In this document: one piece after another, positions 16,644-25,241 of the stretch | Position numbering within the stretch: the stretch's first letter is position 1 | Layout: every line of letters begins with the position of its first letter | Source: JAOUEA01 sp963810945 | Lineage (GTDB): Bacteria > Actinomycetota > UBA4738 > HRBIN12 | Assembly: GCA_963810945.1 (NCBI GenBank) | Contig: CAWEPI010000004.1 | Coordinates: 1,240,001 to 1,304,000, forward strand | DNA length: 64,000 nt | Reading direction: 5' to 3' | Position numbers and translations under genes: made by a program | The notes under the pieces: model-generated | Databases searched by the model: none | The model's input: only the letters and a program-made list of their open reading frames with translations | Told to the model about the DNA's origin: nothing

Positions 16644-17651
16644 TCAGCGGCGACGCACCAGCTGGAACGCGGAGCGGTAGTCGTCGAGGTGCTCCAACAT
16701 GTGCCCCGCCCCCATCACCACCGTCTCGAGCGGCTTCTCGGTGACGTGCACGGGCACCTCGCACTCCTGCGCCAGGAGCATGTCGAGGCCGCGGAGGAGG
16801 CTGCCGCCACCCGTCAGGAACATCCCCGTCTCCAGGACGTCGTGGGTGAGCTCCGGCGGCGCCTCGGCCAGGCACCGCCGCGCGGCCTCGACGATCCCGC
16901 CGATCGGGGGTGCCATCGCCTGGCGGACCTCGTCCGCCGTGATCTTGACCTCGACCGTGTTGCCGGTCGTCAGCTCGCGGCCGGTCACGACCGCGGCCTT
17001 GCCGACCGGTGAGGGGAACGCCGATCCGATCGCGATCTTGATCTCCTCGGCGGCCGTCTCCCCGATGGCGACCCCGTACTCCGTCCGGAGGTGCCCCGCG
17101 ATCGCCGCATCCAGGTCGAACCCCCCGATCGTCACCGAGTTGCCGCTCACCACGCCGCCCATCGACACCACGGCCATCTCCGATCGCCCGCCACCGATAT
17201 CGACGATCAGGTTGCCCACCGGCTCGTGCACGGGAAGGCCGGCGCCGATCGCGGCGGCGAGGGGCTCCTCCACGAGCGTGATCTGGCGGCCCCCAGCGAA
17301 ATGCACGGCCTCCTCGATCGCGCGTTTCTCGACCTCCGAGCTGAGCGAGGGAACGCAGACGAGCACGTGCGGACGGGGGAAGCGCGCGAGCCCCACCTTG
17401 CGGAGCACCACGTCCAACATGCGCTGGGTGATCTCGAACTCGGTCATCGTGCCCGAGCGCAGGGGCCGCACGGCCACGACGTTGCCCGAGTCCCCGCCGA
17501 TCATGCGCCAGGCGTCGCCGCCCGTCGCGAGCACCTGCCCCGTGGCGGCGTTCACGGCCACGACCGTGGGCTCGTCGAAGACGATGCCCGCACCGAGGCG
17601 GAAGACGAGCGTGTTGGCGGTGCCGAGATCGATCGCGAGGTCCCGACCCAT
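16644..17651 (-). CDS. mreB: Rod shape-determining protein MreB/Mbl
   Basis: A bacterial actin of 335 residues that organises lateral wall synthesis as membrane-bound filaments. The actin-fold phosphate loops are present: IDLGTANTLV at the N-terminus (phosphate 1), IVDIGGGRSEMAVV (phosphate 2) and LTGGGSLLRGLD (adenosine motif). The connecting motif VEEPLAAAIGAGL is also in place. The usual neighbours mreC, mreD and rodA are absent here; mreB instead directly follows the moaE stop codon (TAG then ATG, no gap). This could be one of several MreB paralogues, as in many Actinomycetota. Confidence 0.93.
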   Translation of the reverse strand: MGRDLAIDLGTANTLVFRLGAGIVFDEPTVVAVNAATGQVLATGGDAWRMIGGDSGNVVAVRPLRSGTMTEFEITQRMLDVVLRKVGLARFPRPHVLVCVPSLSSEVEKRAIEEAVHFAGGRQITLVEEPLAAAIGAGLPVHEPVGNLIVDIGGGRSEMAVVSMGGVVSGNSVTIGGFDLDAAIAGHLRTEYGVAIGETAAEEIKIAIGSAFPSPVGKAAVVTGRELTTGNTVEVKITADEVRQAMAPPIGGIVEAARRCLAEAPPELTHDVLETGMFLTGGGSLLRGLDMLLAQECEVPVHVTEKPLETVVMGAGHMLEHLDDYRSAFQLVRRR

Positions 17652-18077
17652 CTAACTGCCCATCACCCAGTGCGCTTCCCCTGACGCGAGCCCTTCCTTC
17701 TTCCAGATGGGCACATCCTCCTTGAGCCGCTCGATGCCGTGGCGGCAGGCCTCGAACGCGTCGGCGCGATGGGGCGCGCTCACCGCCACCACGACGCTCG
17801 CCTCGCCGACCGCCAGGTCACCGGTCCGGTGCAGGAGCGCCACGCGGCGCGCGGGCCACGTCGCGAAGACCTCCTCGGCGATCTCGACGAGACGGGTCTC
17901 GGCGAGGTCGTTCCAGGCCTCGTAGCTGAGCCCCGTGACGTGACCGGCGGCGGAGTGGTCGCGAACGGTGCCCACGAAGACGCACGTTCCGCCCGCGCCG
18001 GGATCGGCCACGAACGCGAGGGCCTCGTCGACGGAGAGCGGCTCGGCGGTGATGCGTACCAGGAGCCGGTCGGACAC
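17652..18077 (-). CDS. moaE: Molybdopterin synthase catalytic subunit MoaE
   Basis: A 141-residue protein that, with MoaD, adds sulphur to precursor Z to make molybdopterin. Family segments visible are GGTCVFVGTVRDHS (N-terminal strand and conserved RDH), LSYEAWNDLAETRL, LLHRTGDLAVGEASVVVAVSAPHR, and the catalytic-lysine segment ERLKEDVPIWKKE. It starts at a GTG at 18077 and ends with a TAG directly followed by the mreB start, so the two are probably co-transcribed. No other molybdopterin gene is in the window. Confidence 0.94.
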   Translation of the reverse strand: MSDRLLVRITAEPLSVDEALAFVADPGAGGTCVFVGTVRDHSAAGHVTGLSYEAWNDLAETRLVEIAEEVFATWPARRVALLHRTGDLAVGEASVVVAVSAPHRADAFEACRHGIERLKEDVPIWKKEGLASGEAHWVMGS

Positions 18078-18099
18078 GGGCTCATCTTACGCATGGTCG

Positions 18100-18105
18100 T
18101 ACGAT
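18100..18105 (+). promoter_or_regulatory. Candidate -10 element (leaderless) for the DUF2342 gene
   Basis: TACGAT ends 7 nt before the ATG at 18113. This favours that start over the ATG at 18104, which would overlap the hexamer. Confidence 0.45.
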
Positions 18106-18112
18106 GGCTCGC

Positions 18113-19294
18113 ATGAGTGACACCCCATCAGGGTTCGGCTTCCCCCTCGGCGGCGACCCGGACATGTTCAAGGACGCGCCGTTGTTCCGTGAGCTGCAAC
18201 GGGTGATGTCCTCCTCGAGCGGCCCCGTGAACTGGGAGCTCGCGCGCCAGATGGGGGTGGCGAACGCCGTCGAGGCAGGACCCGATCCCGAACCCACCGA
18301 CGAGGACCGCCGTGCGTTCGACGAGGCCGTGCGCGTGGCGGAGCTGCACGTGGCACGCTTCAGCGGTCTCGAGCCACCCGGCGACGTCGTGCAGGTGCGC
18401 GCGATCCGCCGAGCGGAGTGGGTGAGCGCGAACGTCGAGAGCCTGCGCGACCTCCTGGATCCGGCCGCGCAACGCATCACGGAGGCGATGGATCGGGCGT
18501 CGCGCGATCAGCTCCCGGCCGACGCGCAGGGCATGGGTGTGTTGATGGCTCAGCTCGGGCCACTGCTGCTGGGTTCGCAGATCGGTACCGTGCTCGGCTT
18601 CCTCGCCCAGCGCGTGTTGGGCCAGTACGACATCGCGGTGCCGCGCAGCGGGCCGGGGGCCGTGGGGTTCGTGGTCCCCAACATCGCGGCGTTCGAGCGC
18701 GACTGGTCGCTCGATCCCACCGACTTCCGGACGTGGGTGGCCCTCCACGAGGTGACCCACCGGTTCGAGTTCGCCCAGCCGTGGGCCCGCGAGCGCTTCC
18801 GCGGACTGCTCGACGACTTCCTCTCGACGCTGACGATCGACATGGATGGCATGCAGTCACGCCTGTCGACGCTCGACGCTGCGGATCCCGAGGCGCTGCA
18901 GTCCCTGATGGAGTCCGAAGAAGGGCTCTTCGGCGCCGAGCTCGACGACGAGCAGCGCCTGAAGCTGGGCCGCATCCAGGCGTTCATGGCGGCGGCGGAG
19001 GGCTACGGCGACCACGTGATGCACGCGCTCGGCAGCGAGCTGCTCGGCTCGTACGGCCGGATCGAGGAGGCGATGCGCCGCTACCGTGAGGAGGAGTCCG
19101 GCGACCCGGTCTTCGAGCGCCTCCTGGGCATCGAGATGAAGCGCGAGCAGTACGTCGCCGGGCGCGCGTTCTGCGACACGGTGGTGGAGCTCGCCGACGA
19201 GGCGACCCTCTCCCGCATGTGGTCCTCGGCCGAGGCGATGCCGTCGCTGCCCGAGGTCGAGGAACCTCGCCTCTGGCTCGCCCGGACGGTGTAG
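18113..19294 (+). CDS. DUF2342 zincin-like metalloprotease
   Basis: A 393-residue member of the actinobacterial zincin family (DUF2342), some members of which are annotated as linked to coenzyme F420. N-terminal SGFGFPLGGDPD and GPVNWELARQMG are typical of the subgroup. The zinc motif HEVTHRFEF is near residue 212. The downstream DDFLSTLTIDMDGM and EGYGDHVMHALG regions are conserved in the family, the latter supplying further helix-bundle contacts. Function is unproven; probably cytoplasmic, since no signal peptide is seen. Start chosen from the -10-like hexamer 7 nt upstream. Confidence 0.9.
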   Translation: MSDTPSGFGFPLGGDPDMFKDAPLFRELQRVMSSSSGPVNWELARQMGVANAVEAGPDPEPTDEDRRAFDEAVRVAELHVARFSGLEPPGDVVQVRAIRRAEWVSANVESLRDLLDPAAQRITEAMDRASRDQLPADAQGMGVLMAQLGPLLLGSQIGTVLGFLAQRVLGQYDIAVPRSGPGAVGFVVPNIAAFERDWSLDPTDFRTWVALHEVTHRFEFAQPWARERFRGLLDDFLSTLTIDMDGMQSRLSTLDAADPEALQSLMESEEGLFGAELDDEQRLKLGRIQAFMAAAEGYGDHVMHALGSELLGSYGRIEEAMRRYREEESGDPVFERLLGIEMKREQYVAGRAFCDTVVELADEATLSRMWSSAEAMPSLPEVEEPRLWLARTV

Positions 19295-19436
19295 GGACAC
19301 CGAGCCACCACCGGCCGGGCTCGGGAACTCCGGCGACGTGGTGCCAGCACCCCGCCGGCCCCCGGAGGGCTGCCTGCGTGGGGTCCACGTGGTATCGCCC
19401 TTGGACGCGAGGACCGGTTGGTGCGAGCATCCGCGC

Positions 19437-21572
19437 ATGGCGGAACGGATCGAGGATCCGCGGACGATGACGACCGCTCGTCGTGAGCGGCTGCGACTGC
19501 TCGCCCGCGCGACGTTCGCCTTCACGATCCTGGGCGTGGCGTTCGGGTTCTGGCTCTCCTTCATCGACCAGGAGCCGACCGACCTCGGGTTGATCTTCGC
19601 GTTCGGGCTATTCCCGATCGTCGGGTACCTCATGGCCGTCCGGCGCCCGGAGAACTCCCTCGGCTGGATCATGCTCGGGATGGGGGTCGCGATCGCCCTG
19701 GGAGGCTTCCTCTCGTCGTACGCGGGCTACGCGGTGCACGGTGGCGTCGGGGGTCGCGAGCTCGGGCTGATCGCGGAGTCGCTCAACACCCCGATGTGGG
19801 TGCCGGTCGTCGCGGTGCCCGCGACGTACCTCCTCCTGTTGTTCCCCGACGGCCATCTGCCGTCGCCGCGGTGGCGTTGGTTCGCTTGGGTCCTCGGGGT
19901 CAGCCTCGTGATCACCGCGCTCGTGATCATCCTCGCGCCCGGGAAGTTCGGCAGCGAGGCGGGCGGGTTCGCGGACTACGAGAACCCCTTGGGCGTGGAA
20001 GCGCTGCGCTCCGTGCTCGAGGTCGCGATCGTCAGCCTCGTCATGCTGCCCATCGGGGTGATCGTCTCGCTCGTCGCCCTGGTGCGGCGGTTCCGCCGCT
20101 CCTCGGGGATCGAACGGCTCCAGCTGCGCTGGTTGGTGTCGGCGGCGACGATCGTGGCGGTCCTCTACACGGTCGCCCTGCTGATCTCCTTCGCCGGCTC
20201 GTGGGACACGAACAACCAGCCCGGCTGGATGAACGTCCTGCAGAACCTCGCGGTCTTCTCGTTCGGATTGATCCCGATCGCGATCGGGGTGTCGGTGCTC
20301 CGCTACCACCTGTTCGACATCGACGTCGTCATCACCCGTGCCGTCCTCTTCGGCACGCTGGCGGTCTTCATCACGCTCGTCTACGTCGCGATCGTCGTCG
20401 GCGTCGGGGCGATCGTGGGCAGCCGCGCGGATCCGATCCTGTCCGCCGTGGCCGCCGCGATCATCGCGCTCGCCTTCCAGCCCGTCCGATCGCGGGCGCA
20501 GCGATTCGCCGACCGGTTGGTCTACGGCGAGCGCGCCGCGCCCTACGAGGTGCTCTCGGAGTTCTCCGCACGCCTCGGCAACACCTACGCGAACGACGAG
20601 CTCTTGCCCCGGATGGCACGCGTCCTCGCCGGCGGGACGGGGGCGACGCGCGTGGACGTGTGGGTGCGCATCGGGGATGAGCTCGTCTCCGGAGCCCGGT
20701 GGCCGCAGGACGCCGAGGCACCCACGCCGATCACCGTCGGCGACGATGATGCGGGCCACGTCTCCGAGATCGAGATGCGCGAGCCGATCCGACATCAGGG
20801 CGAGCTCCTGGGCGCGTTGTCCCTCGCGAAGCGACCGGGCGACCCCATCACGCCGACGGAGGAGAAGCTCGTCCGCGACCTGGCCTCACAGGCGGGCCTC
20901 GTGATGCGCAACGTAGCGCTCGCGGAGCGGCTGATGGACAACATCGAGCAGCTCCGCGCCTCGCGCGAGCGGCTCGTGGGCGCGCAGGACGAGGAGCGTC
21001 GGAAACTGGAACGGAACCTCCACGACGGCGCCCAACAACAGCTCGTCGCGCTGTCCGTGAAGCTGCGCCTCGCCGAGGGGTTCGTCGACCGGGACCCCGC
21101 GAAGACGAAGGAGATGCTCGCCGATCTCCAGACGGCGACGGGCCAGGCGATCGAGGACCTTCGCGACCTGGCGCGAGGCATCTACCCGCCGCTCCTCGCG
21201 GACAAGGGCTTGATCGCCGCGTTGGAGGCGCAGGCGCGCAAGGGGACGATCGCGACCGCGATCAGGTCGGAGAACGTCGAGCGATACCCGCAACAGGTGG
21301 AGGCCACCGTCTACTTCTGCGCGCTGGAGGCGCTGAACAACGTGGCGAAGTACTCGGGAGCGAACGGCGCCGAGGTGCGTCTGGCGCGATCGAACGGCGC
21401 TCTCACCTTCGAGGTCTCCGACGACGGAGCCGGCTTCGATCTGGACGGAACGAGCTACGGGACGGGCCTCCGCGGCATGCGGGACCGCCTCGAGGCGATC
21501 GGTGGGACGCTCGAGATCCGGTCCGCGCGCGGCAGGGGAACGACGGTCATCGGCCGCATCCCGGTCGATTGA
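19437..21572 (+). CDS. Membrane sensor histidine kinase with GAF-like region, HisKA_3 (NarL/LiaS-type)
   Basis: About 711 residues. The N-terminal half has seven or so membrane helices (for example LGLIFAFGLFPIVGYLM and VAVPATYLLLLF). A GAF-like sensor (LSEFSARLGNTYANDELLPRMA onward) and a short coiled coil follow. Next comes a HisKA_3 dimerisation domain with the phospho-acceptor histidine in RKLERNLHDGAQQQLV. The ATPase domain has EALNNVAKYSGA, DDGAGFD and GLRGMRDRLEAIGG. Such kinases normally signal to a NarL-type response regulator, but none lies nearby. I start at the ATG at 19437; 19470 is an alternative. Confidence 0.88.
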   Translation: MAERIEDPRTMTTARRERLRLLARATFAFTILGVAFGFWLSFIDQEPTDLGLIFAFGLFPIVGYLMAVRRPENSLGWIMLGMGVAIALGGFLSSYAGYAVHGGVGGRELGLIAESLNTPMWVPVVAVPATYLLLLFPDGHLPSPRWRWFAWVLGVSLVITALVIILAPGKFGSEAGGFADYENPLGVEALRSVLEVAIVSLVMLPIGVIVSLVALVRRFRRSSGIERLQLRWLVSAATIVAVLYTVALLISFAGSWDTNNQPGWMNVLQNLAVFSFGLIPIAIGVSVLRYHLFDIDVVITRAVLFGTLAVFITLVYVAIVVGVGAIVGSRADPILSAVAAAIIALAFQPVRSRAQRFADRLVYGERAAPYEVLSEFSARLGNTYANDELLPRMARVLAGGTGATRVDVWVRIGDELVSGARWPQDAEAPTPITVGDDDAGHVSEIEMREPIRHQGELLGALSLAKRPGDPITPTEEKLVRDLASQAGLVMRNVALAERLMDNIEQLRASRERLVGAQDEERRKLERNLHDGAQQQLVALSVKLRLAEGFVDRDPAKTKEMLADLQTATGQAIEDLRDLARGIYPPLLADKGLIAALEAQARKGTIATAIRSENVERYPQQVEATVYFCALEALNNVAKYSGANGAEVRLARSNGALTFEVSDDGAGFDLDGTSYGTGLRGMRDRLEAIGGTLEIRSARGRGTTVIGRIPVD

Positions 21573-21578
21573 GCTGGA

Positions 21579-24500
21579 TCAGCCTCCGGAACCAGCCGCG
21601 AGTTCCTCGATCATCTCTTCGGTGCGAGCGACCGATACCTCGTCTTCCCTGCGTTCGAAGAGATCGAGCGCCTCGCGCAGGGTGCCGATCGACTCCTCGG
21701 GACGACCGGCCAGACGGAGGACTTCCGCCAGATCCATCAGCACGCCGGTCCTGTCGGTCGAGTAGTCGGTGCCGGCGAAATACGCCGCGGCCTCCCTCGC
21801 CATCCGTTCCGCCTCGTCGATGCGTCCCTGCCGCGCCCGCACCCGCGCGAGCGCGCCCAGCCCCACGCACCGGCCCAGGTCGTCGTCCGCGTCGACGGCG
21901 ACCTGCGCCCTCCGCTCGGCATCTTCGAACCGGCCCATCGCGTAGAGGGACTGCGCCAACCAGGCGGAAAGGAGTGCGAACGTCGTGCCCATCAGCTCGA
22001 TCTGCTCATACGCCTCGGTGAGGATCTCCAGGGCTTCAGCCGGTTCGCCGGCGAGCATCTTGATGTCCCAGGTGATCTCCGCGTACACCCAGTAGGACCA
22101 CATGGCACCGTTCTCCCGATGGATGTCACGGCATCGGGAGGCGAGATCCAATGCTTCCTCGAAGTCGCCCTGGCGAGCCTTCATGTGCGCCATCGGGTGA
22201 TACATCGCGCCGGCGACCGTCCGGTTGCCCTCCGTCTCCGCCAGGATGGCCTGGCATCGCCGGATCGCCTCTCCGACCGGGGTAGGGCCCCGGGCGAACA
22301 GCGTCCCGAGGCGCGAGTAGACGGCGGTCTGCTCACCCACGTCCCCCGCCTTGCGCGCGTGAACGAGGGCTCGCTCCAGCTCCAGCTCGGCGTTCTTCAG
22401 TTCACCCGCCCCGAAGCGCACCTCGGAAAGGAGTCGCAAGGCTCTGGAGAGGCCGCGTTCGTCCCCCGCCGCCTCGAAGACCGCGCGAGCTTCCTCGGCA
22501 TCACGCTCGGCTTGCTCGTCGTCATACACTCCCGTCATCGACATCCTTCGCTGGATGACGGCGTGCATCCGCAACCGATCGTCGCCCAGGGCCGCGGCTC
22601 GCTCCACCGCCTCGTCGAGCACCGCCTTCGACCCGTCGAAGTCGCCGGTCTCGTCGAGCGCCCACCCGAGGTCGGGCATGACGCTGAGCCGCAGGTGATC
22701 ATCGGGAGCAAGCAGATCGGAGGCTTTGGAGAGGAGCTTTATCGAAGCCGAGTTGTCGCTGCGGGCGAACGCGCGTTCCCCTGCCGCCGCGAGGCGGCGA
22801 CCCGCCGCGTCGGCGAGCTGCCGCTCCCGGTCGCCCACAGCTCCGAGCTCGACCCGGTATCGGTACGCCCGTTCGAGGTGATAGCCGACGATCTCGTCGT
22901 TGTCTCCGAGAGAGCCACCGGCGGCGTCCAGCCAGTCGGCGAAACTCTCGTGGAGTTCGGCGCGCGCAGCCTTCGGGACCGCGTCGTAGGCGGCGTCGCG
23001 GATCAGCAGGTGACGGAACGCCAGCGCGTCGATCTCCGGAAGATCAGATCGCTCGCGCCTGACGAACTGCTGGCGCTCGAGCGCTCGGATGCCGGGATCC
23101 ACGGCGTCGGATCTGTCGCCGGCCAACGCCCGCACGGCGGCGGGGTAGAAGATCTGCCCCATCACGGAGGCGATGTCGAGTACGTGGCGTTCCCTCGCCG
23201 GCAGCTTGTCCAGCCTCGCGGCCAGCAGCGCCGAGATCGTCGGCGGGACCGGCACGTCGGACAGGTCGCTCGTGGCCACCCACCGGCCCTCCTTCCGCAC
23301 GAGGCGACCCTCGTCGACCAGGAGGCCGGTCATCTCCTCCGCGTACAGGGGATGACCTTCGGCCGCTTCCGCGATCCGCGCGCGGACAGCGTCGTCCATG
23401 GTGTCGTCCGCCAACAGGTTGGCGACGAGCAGGCCGCACTCCTCGGGACCGAGCGGTTCGATGAGGATCGAGGTCGCGTTCAGCTTGCCGCCGGCCCACC
23501 CGGGATGCTCGTCCAGCAGCTCGGGCCGGCCCATGCACGCGAGCAGGATGGGAGCGTCCCGCGCGAAGTCGGCGACATGCTCGACGAGATCGAGGAACGT
23601 CGGCTCGGCCCACTGCAGATCATCGATCGCGAAGACGAGCGGCCGATCGACGGCGAGGTTCTCCATCAGCGTCCGGATGGCCCAGAACGTCTCATCCGGC
23701 GCCGACTCGCTGCCCGCGATGCCGATCGCCTGCCCGACCAGTTCCGCGATCCTGCCCGCGTTCGCACCCGACCCCGCGAGGGCCGCGAGCTTGCTCCGGG
23801 CGGCCTCGGGCGTGTCGGCTTCCTGGAGATCCGCGATCTCGACGAGGGCCTCCGCGAGAGGATAGAACGTGATGCCCTCCCCGTAGGGGAGGCACCTGCC
23901 GCGGAGGACGGTGGCGTGATCGCCGAGTCCATCCACGAAGGCGGCCATCAGCCTCGACTTGCCGACGCCACCGACGCCGAGGATCGTGAAGAGCTGACAC
24001 GCCTGGTCGCTCACCGTCCTGTCGAAGGTGCTGCGAAGGAGCGCCAGCTCGCGTTCCCTTCCCACCATCGGGGCGTCCAGATGCCGTGCGAACCCGGCCG
24101 CCCCGGCCGTGACCTCGCGCAACCGATAGGCGGGAACGGGCTCGGTCTTGCCCTTCAGGTCCAGGGCATCGACCGGCTCGGCGGTGACCGCGTCGCGCAC
24201 GAGACGATGGGTCTCCTCGCCCAACAGGATCTCGCCCGGAGACGCCGCTTGCTCCAAGCGTGCCGCGACGTTGACCGCATCTCCCGTCGCGATCGTCTGG
24301 TCACCCGCACCGGCCACCACTTCGCCGGTATTCACCCCGACCCGACAGGCCAGCGTGATCCCGTGGTCGCGATCGAGATCGTCGTTCAACGTGGCGAGGA
24401 GGGTGCGCATCTCGACCGCCGCGCGCACCGCCCTCAGCGCGTCGTCCTCGTGGACCTGGGGCACCCCGAAGACCGCCATGACCGCATCGCCGATGAACTT

Positions 24501-24749
24501 CTCGACCGTCCCGCCGTGGCGTTCGATCGCGGCCCGCATCGCCGCGAAGAACCGCTCCATGACGTGACGGAGCGATTCCGGGTCGAGCGCCTCACCCATC
24601 GCCGTCGAACCCACGACGTCGCAGAACAGGATCGTGACGGTCTTGCGCACTTCGGACCGAGGCAGGGTCCGGACCAAGGGCGCGGCGCATCGCCCGCAGA
24701 ACCTGTTCTCCTCGGGGTTGTCGTGTCCGCACGCCTGGCACTGGATCAC
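21579..24749 (-). CDS. Zinc-ribbon / class III adenylate cyclase / STAND-type ATPase / TPR protein
   Basis: A 1056-residue multidomain signalling protein. Domain order: zinc ribbon (CQACG...FCGRC, residues 4-22); class III cyclase (about 35-215) with both metal aspartates (FCDVVGST, KFIGDAVMAVFG), the substrate lysine in EKFIGD and the transition-state Asn/Arg in GDAVNVAARL; an AAA/STAND ATPase with Walker A GVGGVGKS near residue 260 and Walker B VFAIDDLQW; then a long helical TPR region. The catalytic residues look complete for cAMP synthesis. Its stop lies 6 nt from that of the convergent histidine kinase. Ligand and output are unknown. Confidence 0.9.
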   Translation of the reverse strand: MIQCQACGHDNPEENRFCGRCAAPLVRTLPRSEVRKTVTILFCDVVGSTAMGEALDPESLRHVMERFFAAMRAAIERHGGTVEKFIGDAVMAVFGVPQVHEDDALRAVRAAVEMRTLLATLNDDLDRDHGITLACRVGVNTGEVVAGAGDQTIATGDAVNVAARLEQAASPGEILLGEETHRLVRDAVTAEPVDALDLKGKTEPVPAYRLREVTAGAAGFARHLDAPMVGRERELALLRSTFDRTVSDQACQLFTILGVGGVGKSRLMAAFVDGLGDHATVLRGRCLPYGEGITFYPLAEALVEIADLQEADTPEAARSKLAALAGSGANAGRIAELVGQAIGIAGSESAPDETFWAIRTLMENLAVDRPLVFAIDDLQWAEPTFLDLVEHVADFARDAPILLACMGRPELLDEHPGWAGGKLNATSILIEPLGPEECGLLVANLLADDTMDDAVRARIAEAAEGHPLYAEEMTGLLVDEGRLVRKEGRWVATSDLSDVPVPPTISALLAARLDKLPARERHVLDIASVMGQIFYPAAVRALAGDRSDAVDPGIRALERQQFVRRERSDLPEIDALAFRHLLIRDAAYDAVPKAARAELHESFADWLDAAGGSLGDNDEIVGYHLERAYRYRVELGAVGDRERQLADAAGRRLAAAGERAFARSDNSASIKLLSKASDLLAPDDHLRLSVMPDLGWALDETGDFDGSKAVLDEAVERAAALGDDRLRMHAVIQRRMSMTGVYDDEQAERDAEEARAVFEAAGDERGLSRALRLLSEVRFGAGELKNAELELERALVHARKAGDVGEQTAVYSRLGTLFARGPTPVGEAIRRCQAILAETEGNRTVAGAMYHPMAHMKARQGDFEEALDLASRCRDIHRENGAMWSYWVYAEITWDIKMLAGEPAEALEILTEAYEQIELMGTTFALLSAWLAQSLYAMGRFEDAERRAQVAVDADDDLGRCVGLGALARVRARQGRIDEAERMAREAAAYFAGTDYSTDRTGVLMDLAEVLRLAGRPEESIGTLREALDLFERREDEVSVARTEEMIEELAAGSGG

Positions 24750-24829
24750 CAGCGCAGCCTAGGCCGATGCGACGTCCCGCGCGAGGCGCGGAAGGCGATG
24801 GAGATCCCGAGCGATCGTCGGCCTCGGGC

Positions 24830-25181
24830 TCAGGCCCCGCCGTCCGTGTCGTAGGCGGCCGCGACGCGCTTGGGCACCACCATCCGCCAGGCGTCGAGGA
24901 CGAGCTCGCGCATCTCCTGCGCGTCGATCGCGTCGAGGCGCACCTCGACCCAGTGGTAACGCATGTCTCCGCGGCTGGGCATCAGGAACTTGCCCGGCTC
25001 CGAGGCGACCAGGGCCTCTCGCTCCTCTTTCGGGAACGCGAAGCCCATCTGCGTCTCGTCGCGCGAGAACGCGAGGTAGACGATGCGGCCGACCCGGAAC
25101 TTCACGCGGTCGCGGACGAGCGACCTCCGTGCTGCGCGGCAGGGTCGACGCCACCGCGCGGACGTCGTCGATCGTCACCAT
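24830..25181 (-). CDS. MmcQ/YjbR family protein, frameshifted near 25115
   Basis: The N-terminal MVTIDDVRAVASTLPRSTEV is read from an ATG at 25181. The rest (VKFRVGRIVYLAFSRDE, FAFPKEEREALVAS, RYHWVEVRLDAID) is in the next frame. Removing one base near 25115-25120 joins them into a protein of about 116 residues, normal for this small CyaY-like-fold DNA-binding family. A TATCGT hexamer ends 6 nt before the start, implying a leaderless transcript divergent from the adjacent cyclase gene. The break is probably a sequencing error. Function of the family is poorly defined. Confidence 0.75.
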
Positions 25182-25228
25182 CGCCCGACGATACCGACGG
25201 CCGCCGACACGGCGGTCTCGGCCGACGC

Positions 25229-25234
25229 TATCCT
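25229..25234 (+). promoter_or_regulatory. Candidate -10 element (leaderless) for the second cyclase gene
   Basis: TATCCT ends 7 nt before the GTG at 25242. Together with TATCGT on the other strand at 25188-25193 it makes a very compact divergent promoter pair. Confidence 0.5.
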
Positions 25235-25241
25235 CATCCCC

